A stretch of DNA of 64,000 bases from Streptomyces griseiscabiei (GCF_020010925.1 NZ_JAGJBZ010000002.1:620001-684000), one strand, 5' to 3'; numbered from the stretch's first letter, positions 50,083 through 60,506 are shown. Notes: a model not told the origin generated them from the letters alone. Translations and numbers: made by a program.

Positions 50083-51684
50083 ATGACGGACACCAGCGAA
50101 CTCGACGACTCGTTCCACGTCTTCGACACCACCCTGCGCGACGGCGCCCAGCGTGAGGGCATCAACCTCACGGTCGCGGACAAGCTGGCCATCGCACGGC
50201 ACCTGGACGACTTCGGCGTCGGTTTCATCGAGGGCGGCTGGCCCGGCGCGAACCCGCGGGACACCGAGTTCTTCGCCCGCGCGCTGAAGGAGATCGACTT
50301 CAAGCACGCCCAGCTGGTCGCGTTCGGCGCCACCCGCCGCGCGAACGCCAAGGCGAGCGAGGACCCGCAGGTCAAGGCCCTGGTCGCGTCCGGTGCGCCC
50401 GTCGTCACGCTCGTCGCCAAGTCCCACGACCGCCATGTGGAGCTGGCGCTGCGCACCACCCTGGACGAGAACCTGGAGATGGTCCGCGACACGGTGTCCT
50501 ACCTCCGGTCCCAGGACCGCCGGGTCTTCGTCGACTGCGAGCACTTCTTCGACGGCTACCGCGCCAACCCCGAGTACGCCAAGGCCGTCGTCCGCGCCGC
50601 CTCGGAGGCCGGCGCCGACGTGGTGATCCTCTGCGACACCAACGGCGGCATGCTCCCCGCCCAGGTCCAGGCCGTCGTCGCCACCGTCCTCGCCGACACG
50701 GGCGCCCGCCTCGGCATCCACGCCCAGGACGACACCGGCTGCGCGGTCGCCAACACCCTCGCCGCCGTCGACGCGGGCGCGACCCACGTCCAGTGCACCG
50801 CCAACGGCTACGGCGAGCGCGTCGGCAACTCCAACCTCTTCCCGGTCGTCGCCGCGCTGGAGCTGAAGTACGGCAAGCAGGTCCTCCCCGAGGGCGCGCT
50901 GCGCGAGATGACCCGTATCTCCCACGCCATCGCCGAGGTCGTCAACCTCACGCCCTCGACCCACCAGCCGTACGTCGGTGTCTCCGCCTTCGCGCACAAG
51001 GCGGGCCTGCACGCCTCCGCGATCAAGGTCGACCCGGACCTGTACCAGCACATCGACCCCGAGCAGGTCGGCAACACCATGCGGATGCTGGTCTCCGACA
51101 TGGCCGGCCGCGCCTCCATCGAGCTCAAGGGCAAGGAGCTGGGCGTCGACCTCGGCGGCGACCGCGAGCTGGTCGGCCGGGTCGTCGAGCGGGTCAAGGA
51201 GCGCGAGCTGAAGGGCTACACCTACGAGGCCGCCGACGCCAGCTTCGAGATCCTGCTGCGCGACGAGGTCGCGGGCGAGCCGCGGCGGTACTTCCGCACG
51301 GAGTCCTGGCGGGCGATCGTCGAGGACCGCCCCGACGGCAGCCACGCCAACGAGGCCACGGTCAAGCTGTGGGCCAAGGACGAGCGCATCGTCGCCACGG
51401 CGGAGGGCAACGGGCCGGTGAACGCGCTCGACCGCGCCCTCCGGGTCGCCCTGGAGAAGATCTACCCCCAGCTCGCCAAGCTGGAGCTCGTCGACTACAA
51501 GGTCCGCATCCTGGAGGGCAAGCACGGCACGAACTCCACGACGCGGGTGCTGATCTCCACGACGGACGGGACGGGCGAGTGGTCCACGGTGGGGGTCGCC
51601 GACAACGTGATCGCCGCGTCGTGGCAGGCGCTGGAGGACGCCTACACGTACGGGTTGCTGCGGGCGGGTGTCGAGCCGGAGTAG
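50083..51684 (+). CDS. cimA: Citramalate synthase
   Basis: DRE-TIM enzyme making (R)-citramalate from pyruvate and acetyl-CoA, the entry to threonine-independent isoleucine synthesis. The 533 residues start MTDTSELDDSFHVFDTTLRDG, with the DTTLRDGAQREG signature, the metal ligands in GIHAQDDTGCAVANTLA and the second family motif VQCTANGYGERVGNSNLFPV, then the C-terminal LeuA-type regulatory domain (about residues 410-533) that usually gives isoleucine feedback. The family (CimA/2-isopropylmalate synthase-like) is sometimes annotated leuA2; the DTTLRDGAQ and GY-GERVGN variants favour CimA. ATG 50083 is 12 bases from AGCAGGAG. Confidence 0.92.
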   Translation: MTDTSELDDSFHVFDTTLRDGAQREGINLTVADKLAIARHLDDFGVGFIEGGWPGANPRDTEFFARALKEIDFKHAQLVAFGATRRANAKASEDPQVKALVASGAPVVTLVAKSHDRHVELALRTTLDENLEMVRDTVSYLRSQDRRVFVDCEHFFDGYRANPEYAKAVVRAASEAGADVVILCDTNGGMLPAQVQAVVATVLADTGARLGIHAQDDTGCAVANTLAAVDAGATHVQCTANGYGERVGNSNLFPVVAALELKYGKQVLPEGALREMTRISHAIAEVVNLTPSTHQPYVGVSAFAHKAGLHASAIKVDPDLYQHIDPEQVGNTMRMLVSDMAGRASIELKGKELGVDLGGDRELVGRVVERVKERELKGYTYEAADASFEILLRDEVAGEPRRYFRTESWRAIVEDRPDGSHANEATVKLWAKDERIVATAEGNGPVNALDRALRVALEKIYPQLAKLELVDYKVRILEGKHGTNSTTRVLISTTDGTGEWSTVGVADNVIAASWQALEDAYTYGLLRAGVEPE

Positions 51685-51732
51685 CAGGGCGCCCGACAGC
51701 TCGGGGGTGCGGGTTCTTCGGCGGGTGCGGGT

Positions 51733-51903
51733 CCGGTGGGGCTTCTCGCGCAGTTCCCCGCGCCCCTGAGAAGCAGGGGCTGCGCCCCGTGCTTCTCAGG
51801 CCCGCCGCCGGTGGTCTTTCAGGCCGCGGAGGGCTGGTCTTCCAGGCCCGCAGGGGCCTGGGCTCCCAGGGGCGCGGGGAACTGCGTGACCAGCCCCCAC
51901 CGG
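51733..51903. repeat. Dispersed palindromic element, copy 3
   Basis: Left arm 51733-51767 and right arm 51868-51903 are inverted copies of the shared sequence (core CAGTTCCCCGCGCCCCT); the right arm has a change to TGCGTGACCAG. The centre contains further GGCC-rich modules. It lies between cimA and the convergent lipoprotein gene, as expected of a bidirectional terminator. Confidence 0.8.
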
Positions 51904-51947
51904 ACCCGCACCCGACAACCACCCACCCACCCCGCCCGGCGGAGCCC

Positions 51948-52445
51948 TCAGCACGAGTCCGACGCCAGTTCCTCGAACTCCGCCACACTCATCGCCCGGT
52001 AGTCCGCCCACACCTGCCCGCTCGCCAGCCGCCCCAGATCCTCCGTGGTGAAGACGACCGCCCCGTTCGCGTAGTCGTCCGTCTGCCCGTAGAAGACGAA
52101 CCGGTACGCGTGGCCGGACCGAAGCCGCCGCTCCCCCCTCACCTCGGCCTTCCACGCACCCGGCGGCGAGAAGAGCGGGAACTCCCGGTCCCCCGACCAC
52201 TCACCGTCCGCCGCCCAGAGCGTCGTGTCCGTCTCGTCGTCACTCGGCTCGTCCTCGTACGCGCCGGCCCAGCCGGAGAGGGCCGGCGCCTCGTAGGAGT
52301 CGTCGTCGCACGGCCGCATCAGCACCCGGGGTGTCCCGTCCGCGTCCACGGTCACGGCCGCCAGCGGCAGATCCTCCGCCGAGCAGCCGCTCAACAGCAC
52401 CGCCCCGGCCACCGCGCCCACCACCGCGAGAACCCTTCGCCGCAT
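51948..52445 (-). CDS. Small secreted lipoprotein
   Basis: 165 residues with no family that I recognise. A lipoprotein signal MRRRVLAVVGAVAGAVLLSGC is clear. The mature part has one Cys near the start (MRPCDDD) and one at the C-terminal end (ASDSC), perhaps a disulfide. GHAYRFVFYGQTDDYANGAVVFTTEDL suggests a small beta domain. The ATG at 52445 follows ACGGGGGCGGACAGG. It is divergent from the Gly-rich membrane protein gene (142 bases between). The very long open frame extending upstream is shadow of that neighbour. Confidence 0.82.
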   Translation of the reverse strand: MRRRVLAVVGAVAGAVLLSGCSAEDLPLAAVTVDADGTPRVLMRPCDDDSYEAPALSGWAGAYEDEPSDDETDTTLWAADGEWSGDREFPLFSPPGAWKAEVRGERRLRSGHAYRFVFYGQTDDYANGAVVFTTEDLGRLASGQVWADYRAMSVAEFEELASDSC

Positions 52446-52586
52446 CCTGTCCGCCCCCGTCCACATCCCCGTCGTGCCGGATGACCCGCACCCTCTCGAA
52501 CGGTTGTACAGCCGTCCCGCACCCTCCCGCAGCCCCGCCACCGATCGGATCGTCCTTTTCGCGCCGATCGAGGTAGCTTCGAAGGT

Positions 52587-53951
52587 ATGAAGGGCGCATC
52601 GGTCCGACGTCTGCTCCGCCTCCTCATGCTGCCGCTCGCCGCGACGGCACTCGCGACCCTGGCGGTGCTGTCGGCCGGTGCGCCGGGCGCGCACGCGGCC
52701 ACCGATCTCTCGACGGTGGCCGCGGCCCTGCGCGAGAGCCCCGTCTATGTCGATCCGGACGCCTCCGGTCTGCTCTCCTCGGCGGACGCCGAGGCCCTCG
52801 CCGACAAGATCGAGGACGCCGACGAGCCGATCTTCGTCGCGGTCCTCCCGGCCGATCAGCCGACCGCGAACCTCTTCCAGAACCTCCGCACGGAGACGGG
52901 CGTCACCGGTCTCTACGCCGTCCGCCTGGGCGACCGCTTCGACGCCCGCGCCGACAGCGGAGTCCTGAGCCGCGAGGCCGTACGGAACCTGGTCACCTCG
53001 GTCCAGGGCGCCGGGGACCCGAAGGCCCAGCTCAACGACTTCGTGGACGACGCCCTGCGCAGCAACCCCGGCGGCACGGCCCCGGCCGGCTGGAGCGACG
53101 GCGGCGACACGGGCGTGGACGCGGGCGCCCTGGCCGTGGCGGGCGCGGTGGTGGCCGCGGGCGGCGTGGGAGCGTACGCGCTGGTCCGCCGGAACCGGCG
53201 CAAGAAGGAGGAGGAGCGCCGCGAGGCGCTGGCCAGGCTCGCCGTGGTGGTGGACGAGGACATCACGGCCTTCGGCGAGGAACTGGACCGGCTGGACTTC
53301 CATCCCGCCGAGGCGGGCGCCGACGACGCGATGCGCGCCGACTACGAACGGGCTCTGGACGCCTACGAGAAGGCCAAGTCGCTCATGGCGGCGGCCACCC
53401 GCCCCGAGGAGGTCCGCGCGGTCACCCAGACCCTGGAGGACGGCCGTTTCTCCCTCACCCAGCTCGCCGCCCGCAGACAGGGCCTCCCCCTCCCCGAACG
53501 CCGCGCCCCCTGCTTCTTCGACCCCCGCCACGGCCCCTCCGTCGCGGACGTCCCGTGGACCCCGGGCACCGGCACCGAACGCGAGGTCCCGGTCTGCGCC
53601 GCCGACCGGGCCCGGCTCGCCGACGGTCAGGACCCCATGATCCGCGAGGTGGAGACGGTCTCCGGCGGACGCCGCCCCTACTGGGACGCGGGCCCGGCCT
53701 ACGGCCCCTGGGCGGGCGGCTACTACGGCGGCGCGCTCCTCCCCGGCCTCCTCGTCGGCACCCTGCTCGGCAGCATGATGGCCACCCCGTCCTACGCTGC
53801 CATGTACGGCTCCGGCTACGGCGACTTCGGCGCGGCCTCCGGCTACGGCGGCGGAGACGTCTCGGGCGGCGACTTCGACACCGGCGACTTCACCGGCGGT
53901 TTCGGCGGCGGTGACTTCGGTGGCGGCGGGGACTTCGGCGGCGGCTTCTGA
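52587..53951 (+). CDS. Secreted/membrane protein with glycine-rich tail
   Basis: 454 residues. A signal peptide (MKGASVRRLLRLLMLPLAAT ... GAHA) is followed by a domain of about 125 residues resembling the TPM/YgcG repair fold (PVYVDPDASGLLSSADAEAL ... IFVAVLPADQ). A transmembrane segment (ALAVAGAVVAAGGVGAYALV, about 175-195) and a basic KKEEERREAL stretch come next, then a helical cytoplasmic region with a Cys pair (PCFFDPRHG, PVCAADR). A second hydrophobic stretch (about 385-415) leads into a Gly/Asp/Phe-rich tail ending GGGDFGGGGDFGGGF. Start ATG 52587 is preceded by CTTCGAAGGT. The role is unknown. Confidence 0.83.
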   Translation: MKGASVRRLLRLLMLPLAATALATLAVLSAGAPGAHAATDLSTVAAALRESPVYVDPDASGLLSSADAEALADKIEDADEPIFVAVLPADQPTANLFQNLRTETGVTGLYAVRLGDRFDARADSGVLSREAVRNLVTSVQGAGDPKAQLNDFVDDALRSNPGGTAPAGWSDGGDTGVDAGALAVAGAVVAAGGVGAYALVRRNRRKKEEERREALARLAVVVDEDITAFGEELDRLDFHPAEAGADDAMRADYERALDAYEKAKSLMAAATRPEEVRAVTQTLEDGRFSLTQLAARRQGLPLPERRAPCFFDPRHGPSVADVPWTPGTGTEREVPVCAADRARLADGQDPMIREVETVSGGRRPYWDAGPAYGPWAGGYYGGALLPGLLVGTLLGSMMATPSYAAMYGSGYGDFGAASGYGGGDVSGGDFDTGDFTGGFGGGDFGGGGDFGGGF

Positions 53952-54063
53952 GCACGCGGCCGGCGCGCCCCGCCGAGAGAACGGGCACAGGAACGGGCAC
54001 GGGCCCGGCGCTGGGAGCCGCCGGACCCGTGGACGTCGTACGAGAGCTGGTGCGGGACTCCGC

Positions 54064-54948
<885 letters not shown>

Positions 54949-55109
54949 TCACCCTTGATGGCATGCCCAGGTCAATTTCTGTTGCAGGATTATGAGAACG
55001 CCGAAAGCCCCCACACAAGAGGCGTGAACCAGCCAGCTTCCGAAGATCGGCGGAAGGGACACCGCCCCGGCGGTGGCGAGGCCGGAACGGCCCGGCCCTC
55101 CTGAAACGC

Positions 55110-55155
55110 CGAGCACCCGCCCTCCCGGCACGGGGCCGGGGAGCGGGTGTGCTCG
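55110..55155. terminator. Terminator of the YceI gene
   Basis: CGAGCACCCGC (55110-55120) pairs with GCGGGTGTGCTCG (55143-55155, one bulge), and CTCCCGGC pairs with GCCGGGGAG inside. It lies 37 bases beyond the leftward YceI stop. Confidence 0.75.
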
Positions 55156-55192
55156 ACAGGGGTCGGAACGGCGGGGTGCCGCCGCCGACGGA

Positions 55193-55798
55193 TCACGCGT
55201 TGCGGATCGCCGAGATGTCGAAGCTCAGCTTGATCTTGTCCGAGACCAGGACGCCACCGGTCTCCAGCGCCGCGTTCCAGGTGAGGCCCCACTCGGAGCG
55301 CAGGATCTCCGCCTTGCCCTCGAAGCCGACGCGCTCGTTGCCGAACGGGTCCTTGGCGGAGCCGTTGAACTCCAGGTCGATGGTGAGCGGCCTGGTGGTG
55401 CCGAGGATGGAGAGGTCGCCGGTGATGCGGTAGTCGTCGCCGCCCAGGGCCTCCGCCCCGGTCGAGCGGAAGGTCATCGTCGGGAACTCGTCCGTCCTGA
55501 AGAAGTCCGCGCTCTTCAGGTGACCGTCACGGTCGGCGTTGCCGGTGTCGATGCTCTCCATCTTGACGTCGATGGAGGCGGTGGACCGGGACGGGTCCGA
55601 GCCGTCCAGGTGCAGGCTGCCGGAGAAGTCGAGGAAGCCGCCCTTGACGTTGGTGACCATGGCGTGCCGGGCCGTGAAGCCGATCGTGGTGTGGGACGCG
55701 TCGATCGCGTAGTCACCGGTCAGCGCGGCCAGCTCCGGGTTCACCGCGGCGACGGTGGCGGTGTCGGTGGTCGTGGTGCTGCGGCCGAAGATGCCCAT
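55193..55798 (-). CDS. YceI-family polyisoprenoid-binding-type protein
   Basis: 201-residue member of the YceI-like lipocalin family, which binds long isoprenoid or similar lipids. Family motifs: GDYAIDASHTTIGFTARHAM, KGGFLDFSGSLHLDG, STASIDVKMESIDTGNADRD, HLKSADFFRTDEFPTMTFRS and a C-terminal SDKIKLSFDISAIRNA. The N-terminus (MGIFGRSTTTTDTATVAAV) is not a signal peptide, so the protein is probably cytoplasmic. ATG 55798 follows CTCAAGGAGCACGTC on the minus strand. It is divergent from the PL8 lyase. Confidence 0.93.
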   Translation of the reverse strand: MGIFGRSTTTTDTATVAAVNPELAALTGDYAIDASHTTIGFTARHAMVTNVKGGFLDFSGSLHLDGSDPSRSTASIDVKMESIDTGNADRDGHLKSADFFRTDEFPTMTFRSTGAEALGGDDYRITGDLSILGTTRPLTIDLEFNGSAKDPFGNERVGFEGKAEILRSEWGLTWNAALETGGVLVSDKIKLSFDISAIRNA

Positions 55799-55951
55799 GA
55801 CGTGCTCCTTGAGTGATGTTGTTCAACGTTCAACGAACTGAACACGGCCTACCGTAGACCTATTCCGTTCAAGTTTCAACCGTGTCGATCCAGTGATCAT
55901 TGTGTCACGCATTGTTGATCCCGCGGCACTCAGGTGATACACGGCAGGGGC

Positions 55952-58294
55952 ATGACCCCCACGCGCCGTACCGTCCTGCTCCTCGCCGCGACCCTCGCCG
56001 CGGCGACCGCACCCACCCCCGTCGCGCACGCGGCCGACGACGAGTACGACACCCTCCGCCGCCGCTGGTCGGCCCTCGCGCTCGGCACCGGCTACGACCC
56101 CGCCGCCGAGCCCTACGCGAGCCGGCTGCGCGAGACCGGCGACCTCGCCCACGCGTTCCGCGCGGCCATGGCCCCCACCGCCGGCTCCCTCTGGCCGGGC
56201 CACCCCTTCGACCCGCCCGCCGGGATCACCCAGAGCTACAGCCGTCTGTGGACGATGACCCAGGCCTACGCACAGCCGGGCACCGGCTCGACCGGCGACC
56301 CCGGCCTCCTCGCGGACATCGTGCGCGGCCTCGACCACCTCACCGCGACCGTCTACCACCCCGCCACCACCCGCTACGGCAACTGGTGGGAGTGGCAGAT
56401 CGGCAGCCCCCGCCTCCTGCTGGACATCGTCACCGCCCTCCACGACGACCTGACCCCCGACCGCCGCGCCGCCGCCTGCGCCGCCATCGACCACTTCATC
56501 CCCGACGACCTGCTCCGCGACTACACCGGCACCTCCACCGGTGCCAACCGCGTCGACCTCTGCCGCTCCGTGGCCCTGCGCGGCATCCTCGGCCGCGCCC
56601 CCGAGAAGATCGCCCTCGCCCGGGACGCCCTCTCGCCCGTCTTCCCGTACGTCACCCGGGGCGACGGCCTCTACGCCGACGGCTCCTTCGTGCAGCACAC
56701 CTGGGTCGCCTACCCGGGGACGTACGGGCAGGTCCTGCTCGACGGCCTCGGGCGGCTCTTCGCGCTGCTGGCCGGGTCGACCTGGGCGGTGACCGATCCG
56801 AACCGGCAGATCGTCCTCGACTCCGTGGAGCGGGCGTACGCCCCCCTCATCCACGACGGGCTGGTGATGGACAGCGTCAACGGCCGTGCCATCAGCCGGG
56901 GTTACCTGAGGGGCGACGACCGCCACATCCTGCGGAGCGACCACTTCCACGGCCAGGGCATCATCGCCGCCATCGCCCTGCTCGCGCTCGGCGCCACCGC
57001 CGCCGAGCGCGAGCGGTGGCACGGGCGGATCAAGGGCTGGATCGCACGCGACACGGTGACACCGATCCTCACAGCACGGCAGTTCGGCGTCGCGGATCTC
57101 GCCCGGCTGCACGCCGTCGCCGCCTCCCCGGTCGCCGCCGCGCCCGAGCCCGTCGGGCACCGGCTCTTCCCCGCCATGGACCGGGCCGTCCACCGCCGCC
57201 CGGACTTCACCGTCAACATCGCCATGGCCTCCGACCGCATCGCCCACTACGAGTGCGGCAACGGCGAGAACCCGCGCGGCTGGCACACGGGCGCGGGCCT
57301 GACCCTCTGGTGGGCCGAGGGCCACGGCGGCCGGGCCGATCAGTACACGGACTGGTTCTGGCCCACCGTCGACTGGTACCGCCTCCCCGGCACCACCGTC
57401 TCGACGCGACGGCTCGCCGACCGGGAGGGCGGCGAATGGGGAGCGCCGAAACCCGACGTCCGCTGGGTCGGCGGCACCACGGACGGCGAGTACGCGGCGA
57501 TCGGCCAGCACCTCAAGGGGCTCGGCTCCACGCTCGCCGCCCGCAAGTCGTGGTTCTGCGTCGCGGACGCCGTCATCTGCCTGGGAGCGGGCATCAGCTG
57601 CGCGGACGGCGTGCCGGTGGAGACGGTCGTCGACAACCGGAACCTGGGCGAGCCGGGGAGTACGGCGGCTCTCCGGCCGCTCGCCCGGGGCCGCCGCTGG
57701 GCGCATCTGGCGGGCCACGGCGGCTGGGTCTTCGACGACGCGACGGAAGCCGCCCTGCGCACCCTCCGCGAGGACCGCACCGGCGCCTGGTCCGACATCA
57801 ACACCGGCAGTACGACCGAGCGCCGCACCCGGCGCCGGCAGACCCTCTGGCTGGACCACGGCACCGATCCGGTGAACGCCCGCTACGCCTATCTGCTCAT
57901 GCCCGGAGCCTCCCGCCACGCCGTCGAGGCCCGTGCCGCCGACCGCCGCTGGTTGTCGATCCCCGCCAACGACAGCACCTGTCAGGCCGTCCACGTCCCC
58001 TCGCTGGGGCTGATCGCCGCCAACTTCTGGCAGCCCGGTACGGTGGGCCCGCTGACCGCCTCCGCCGGAGCGAGCGCGCTGGTCCGCTTCCGGGGGAGGA
58101 CCGCTACCCTCTGCGTGAGCGAACCTCCGCGCACCGGCGAGCCGATGGAGATCATCTGGAATGGCCCGTTCCGCGAGGTGGTCCGGGCGGACGACCCGGT
58201 CGAGGTGCTGGAGGCGGCCCCCGGTCGGCTACGGCTCCGCGTCACCCCGGGCACGGCCTGCGCCACCCACACCTGTGAGCTGACTCTCCCCTGA
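55952..58294 (+). CDS. Polysaccharide lyase family 8 (hyaluronate/chondroitin/xanthan lyase type)
   Basis: 780 residues. A twin-arginine signal, MTPTRRTVLLLAATLAAATA, directs export by Tat. The alpha/alpha toroid domain carries the catalytic Asn in NWWEWQIGSPRLLL, His and Tyr in QHTWVAYPGTYGQVLL and the Arg in NGRAISRGYL, followed by the large central beta domain (MASDRIAHYECGNGENPRGW) and the C-terminal small beta domain. These enzymes cleave uronic-acid glycans by beta-elimination. The natural substrate is not certain. The ATG at 55952 has AGGGGC immediately before it; a GTG at 55934 is also in frame. Confidence 0.93.
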   Translation: MTPTRRTVLLLAATLAAATAPTPVAHAADDEYDTLRRRWSALALGTGYDPAAEPYASRLRETGDLAHAFRAAMAPTAGSLWPGHPFDPPAGITQSYSRLWTMTQAYAQPGTGSTGDPGLLADIVRGLDHLTATVYHPATTRYGNWWEWQIGSPRLLLDIVTALHDDLTPDRRAAACAAIDHFIPDDLLRDYTGTSTGANRVDLCRSVALRGILGRAPEKIALARDALSPVFPYVTRGDGLYADGSFVQHTWVAYPGTYGQVLLDGLGRLFALLAGSTWAVTDPNRQIVLDSVERAYAPLIHDGLVMDSVNGRAISRGYLRGDDRHILRSDHFHGQGIIAAIALLALGATAAERERWHGRIKGWIARDTVTPILTARQFGVADLARLHAVAASPVAAAPEPVGHRLFPAMDRAVHRRPDFTVNIAMASDRIAHYECGNGENPRGWHTGAGLTLWWAEGHGGRADQYTDWFWPTVDWYRLPGTTVSTRRLADREGGEWGAPKPDVRWVGGTTDGEYAAIGQHLKGLGSTLAARKSWFCVADAVICLGAGISCADGVPVETVVDNRNLGEPGSTAALRPLARGRRWAHLAGHGGWVFDDATEAALRTLREDRTGAWSDINTGSTTERRTRRRQTLWLDHGTDPVNARYAYLLMPGASRHAVEARAADRRWLSIPANDSTCQAVHVPSLGLIAANFWQPGTVGPLTASAGASALVRFRGRTATLCVSEPPRTGEPMEIIWNGPFREVVRADDPVEVLEAAPGRLRLRVTPGTACATHTCELTLP

Positions 58295-58459
58295 GCGACC
58301 CGACCCGCCTTTGTGTGACCTCTACAAGCCCCACACCCCCTGAGCAGTCGGTTCGGCTGCATGCCGACCGGGTTCTGTTCAGGGGTACCAGGAAAACACG
58401 CCGGAGACTGTACGGAGTCGACGGACCGCTTTCCTCGCTCGGCTTCGTATGGTCGCTAC

Positions 58460-60043
58460 ATGACCGTTTTGGATGAGGCACCGGGTGAGCCGACGGACGC
58501 GCGCGGGCGAGTGGCCGAACTGCACGAGATCCGTGCCCAGGCGTTGGCCGGCCCCAGCGAGAAGGCGACCGAGGCGCAGCACGCCAAGGGCAAGCTGACC
58601 TCCCGGGAGCGCATCGAGCTGCTGCTGGACCCGGGCTCCTTCAACGAGGTCGAGCAGCTGCGCCGGCACCGGGCCACCGGATTCGGTCTGGAGGCCAAGA
58701 AGCCGTACACCGACGGTGTCGTCACCGGCTGGGGCACGGTGGAGGGCCGCACGGTCTTCGTCTACGCCCATGACTTCCGCATCTTCGGCGGCGCGCTGGG
58801 CGAGGCCCACGCCACCAAGATCCACAAGATCATGGACATGGCCATCGCGGCCGGTGCCCCGCTGGTCTCGCTGAACGACGGCGCGGGCGCCCGTATCCAG
58901 GAGGGCGTCTCGGCGCTGGCCGGCTACGGCGGCATCTTCCAGCGCAACACCCGGGCGTCGGGCGTCATCCCGCAGATCTCGGTCATGCTGGGCCCCTGCG
59001 CGGGCGGCGCGGCCTACAGCCCCGCCCTCACCGACTTCGTCTTCATGGTCCGCGAGACCTCGCAGATGTTCATCACCGGCCCGGACGTCGTCAAGGCGGT
59101 CACCGGCGAGGAGATCACCCAGAACGGCCTCGGCGGCGCCGACGTGCACGCCGAGACCTCCGGCGTCGCGCACTTCGCGTACGACGACGAGGAGACCTGC
59201 ATCGCCGAGGTGCGCTACCTCCTGTCGATGCTGCCGCAGAACAACCGCGAGAACCCGCCGCGCGTGGAGGCCTCCGACGCCGCCGACCGCCGCAGCGACG
59301 TCCTGCTCGACCTGGTCCCGGCCGACGGCAACCGGCCGTACGACATGGCCAAGGTCATCGAGGAGATCGTCGACGACGGCGACTACCTGGAGGTCCACGA
59401 GCGCTGGGCCCGCAACATCATCTGCGCCCTGGGCCGGCTCGACGGCCAGGTGGTGGGCATCGTCGCCAACCAGCCGCAGTCCCTCGCGGGTGTCCTGGAC
59501 ATCGAGGCCTCCGAAAAAGCTGCACGCTTTGTCCAGATGTGTGATGCTTTTAACATCCCGATCATCACGCTGCTGGATGTGCCCGGGTTCCTCCCGGGAG
59601 TCGACCAGGAGCACGGCGGAATCATCCGCCACGGCGCGAAGCTGCTCTACGCCTACTGCAACGCGACCGTTCCCCGGATCTCCCTGATCCTGCGCAAGGC
59701 GTACGGAGGTGCCTACATCGTCATGGACAGCCAGTCCATCGGCGCGGACCTCACGTACGCGTGGCCGACCAACGAGATCGCCGTCATGGGCGCCGAGGGT
59801 GCCGCCAACGTCATCTTCCGGCGGCAGATCGCCGAGGCCGAGGACCCCGAGGCGATGCGGGTCCGGATGGTCAAGGAGTACAAGGCCGAGCTGATGCACC
59901 CGTACTACGCGGCCGAGCGCGGCCTCGTGGACGACGTGATCGACCCCGCGGACACCCGCGCGGTCCTCATCCGCTCCCTCGCGATGCTCCACACCAAGCA
60001 CGCGGACCTGCCGTCCCGCAAGCACGGCAACCCGCCGCAGTAA
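58460..60043 (+). CDS. accB: Acyl-CoA carboxylase beta (carboxyltransferase) subunit AccB
   Basis: 527-residue carboxyltransferase that moves CO2 from biotin to acetyl- or propionyl-CoA, supplying malonyl-CoA and methylmalonyl-CoA. Crotonase-fold motifs: GGALGEAHATKIHKIMDMA, ARIQEGVSALAGYGGIFQRN, GPCAGGAAYSPALTDF and the second-half KLLYAYCNATVPRISLILRKAYGGAYIVM. The ATG at 58460 lacks a strong ribosome site. accE follows after 57 bases, which matches the S. coelicolor accB-accE pair (SCO5535-5536, from memory). Codons near 59512-59560 are unusually AT-rich (see findings). It has its own biotin partner elsewhere. Confidence 0.95.
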   Translation: MTVLDEAPGEPTDARGRVAELHEIRAQALAGPSEKATEAQHAKGKLTSRERIELLLDPGSFNEVEQLRRHRATGFGLEAKKPYTDGVVTGWGTVEGRTVFVYAHDFRIFGGALGEAHATKIHKIMDMAIAAGAPLVSLNDGAGARIQEGVSALAGYGGIFQRNTRASGVIPQISVMLGPCAGGAAYSPALTDFVFMVRETSQMFITGPDVVKAVTGEEITQNGLGGADVHAETSGVAHFAYDDEETCIAEVRYLLSMLPQNNRENPPRVEASDAADRRSDVLLDLVPADGNRPYDMAKVIEEIVDDGDYLEVHERWARNIICALGRLDGQVVGIVANQPQSLAGVLDIEASEKAARFVQMCDAFNIPIITLLDVPGFLPGVDQEHGGIIRHGAKLLYAYCNATVPRISLILRKAYGGAYIVMDSQSIGADLTYAWPTNEIAVMGAEGAANVIFRRQIAEAEDPEAMRVRMVKEYKAELMHPYYAAERGLVDDVIDPADTRAVLIRSLAMLHTKHADLPSRKHGNPPQ

Positions 60044-60100
60044 CCCGACGGTTCCTTCGCGGTTCCGCTGCGGAAACCTCATCCACGGAGACTGACACCC

Positions 60101-60295
60101 ATGAAGCTGCCTGATATTCGCGTCGAGAAGGGCCACGCCGAGCCCGAGGAAGTGGCCGCGATCACTGCCCTCCTCCTGGCCCGCGCCGCCGCCCAGCCCG
60201 CCGAGACCGTCCCGGTCCACCGAGGCCGCCTCCGCGCGGGGTGGCGCCGCCTGGAGCGCGAGCCGGGATTCCGGGCGCCGCACAGCTGGCGCTGA
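60101..60295 (+). CDS. accE: Acyl-CoA carboxylase epsilon subunit AccE
   Basis: 64-residue epsilon subunit that stimulates and stabilises the actinobacterial carboxylase complex. It starts MKLPDIRVEKGHAEPEEVAA and has the family core PEEVAAITALLLARAA and the Trp-containing C-terminal half GWRRLEREPGFRAPHSWR. ATG 60101 follows CCACGGAGACTGAC. It is cotranscribed with accB. A strong terminator follows. Confidence 0.93.
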   Translation: MKLPDIRVEKGHAEPEEVAAITALLLARAAAQPAETVPVHRGRLRAGWRRLEREPGFRAPHSWR

Positions 60296-60310
60296 GCCCA
60301 AGTTCGTCGC

Positions 60311-60342
60311 AAGGGCCCCCTTCCGCATGGGAGGGGGCCCTT
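60311..60342 (+). terminator. accBE terminator
   Basis: AAGGGCCCCCTTCC (60311-60324) and GGGAGGGGGCCCTT (60329-60342) form a 14-bp stem with one wobble and a GCAT loop, 15 bases after accE. Confidence 0.88.
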
Positions 60343-60364
60343 CGCGTGCGTCGTCGGCTGGCGG

Positions 60365-60489
60365 CCGGTGGGGCTTCTCGCGCAGTTCCCCGCGCCCCTT
60401 AAGGGCCTACGGCCCTTTCGGGACGAAAAGCACGGGGCGCAGCCCCTGCTTTTCAGGGGCGCGGGGAACTGCGCGAGAAGCCCCACCGG
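60365..60489. repeat. Dispersed palindromic element, copy 4
   Basis: Arms 60365-60399 and 60455-60489 are inverted over 35 bases, starting CCGGTGGGGCTTCTCGCGC. The centre is short (55 bases) and itself contains AAGGGCC/GGCCCTT hairpins. It lies between two convergent transcripts. Confidence 0.85.
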
Positions 60490-60506
60490 ACCCGCACCCG
60501 ACAACG

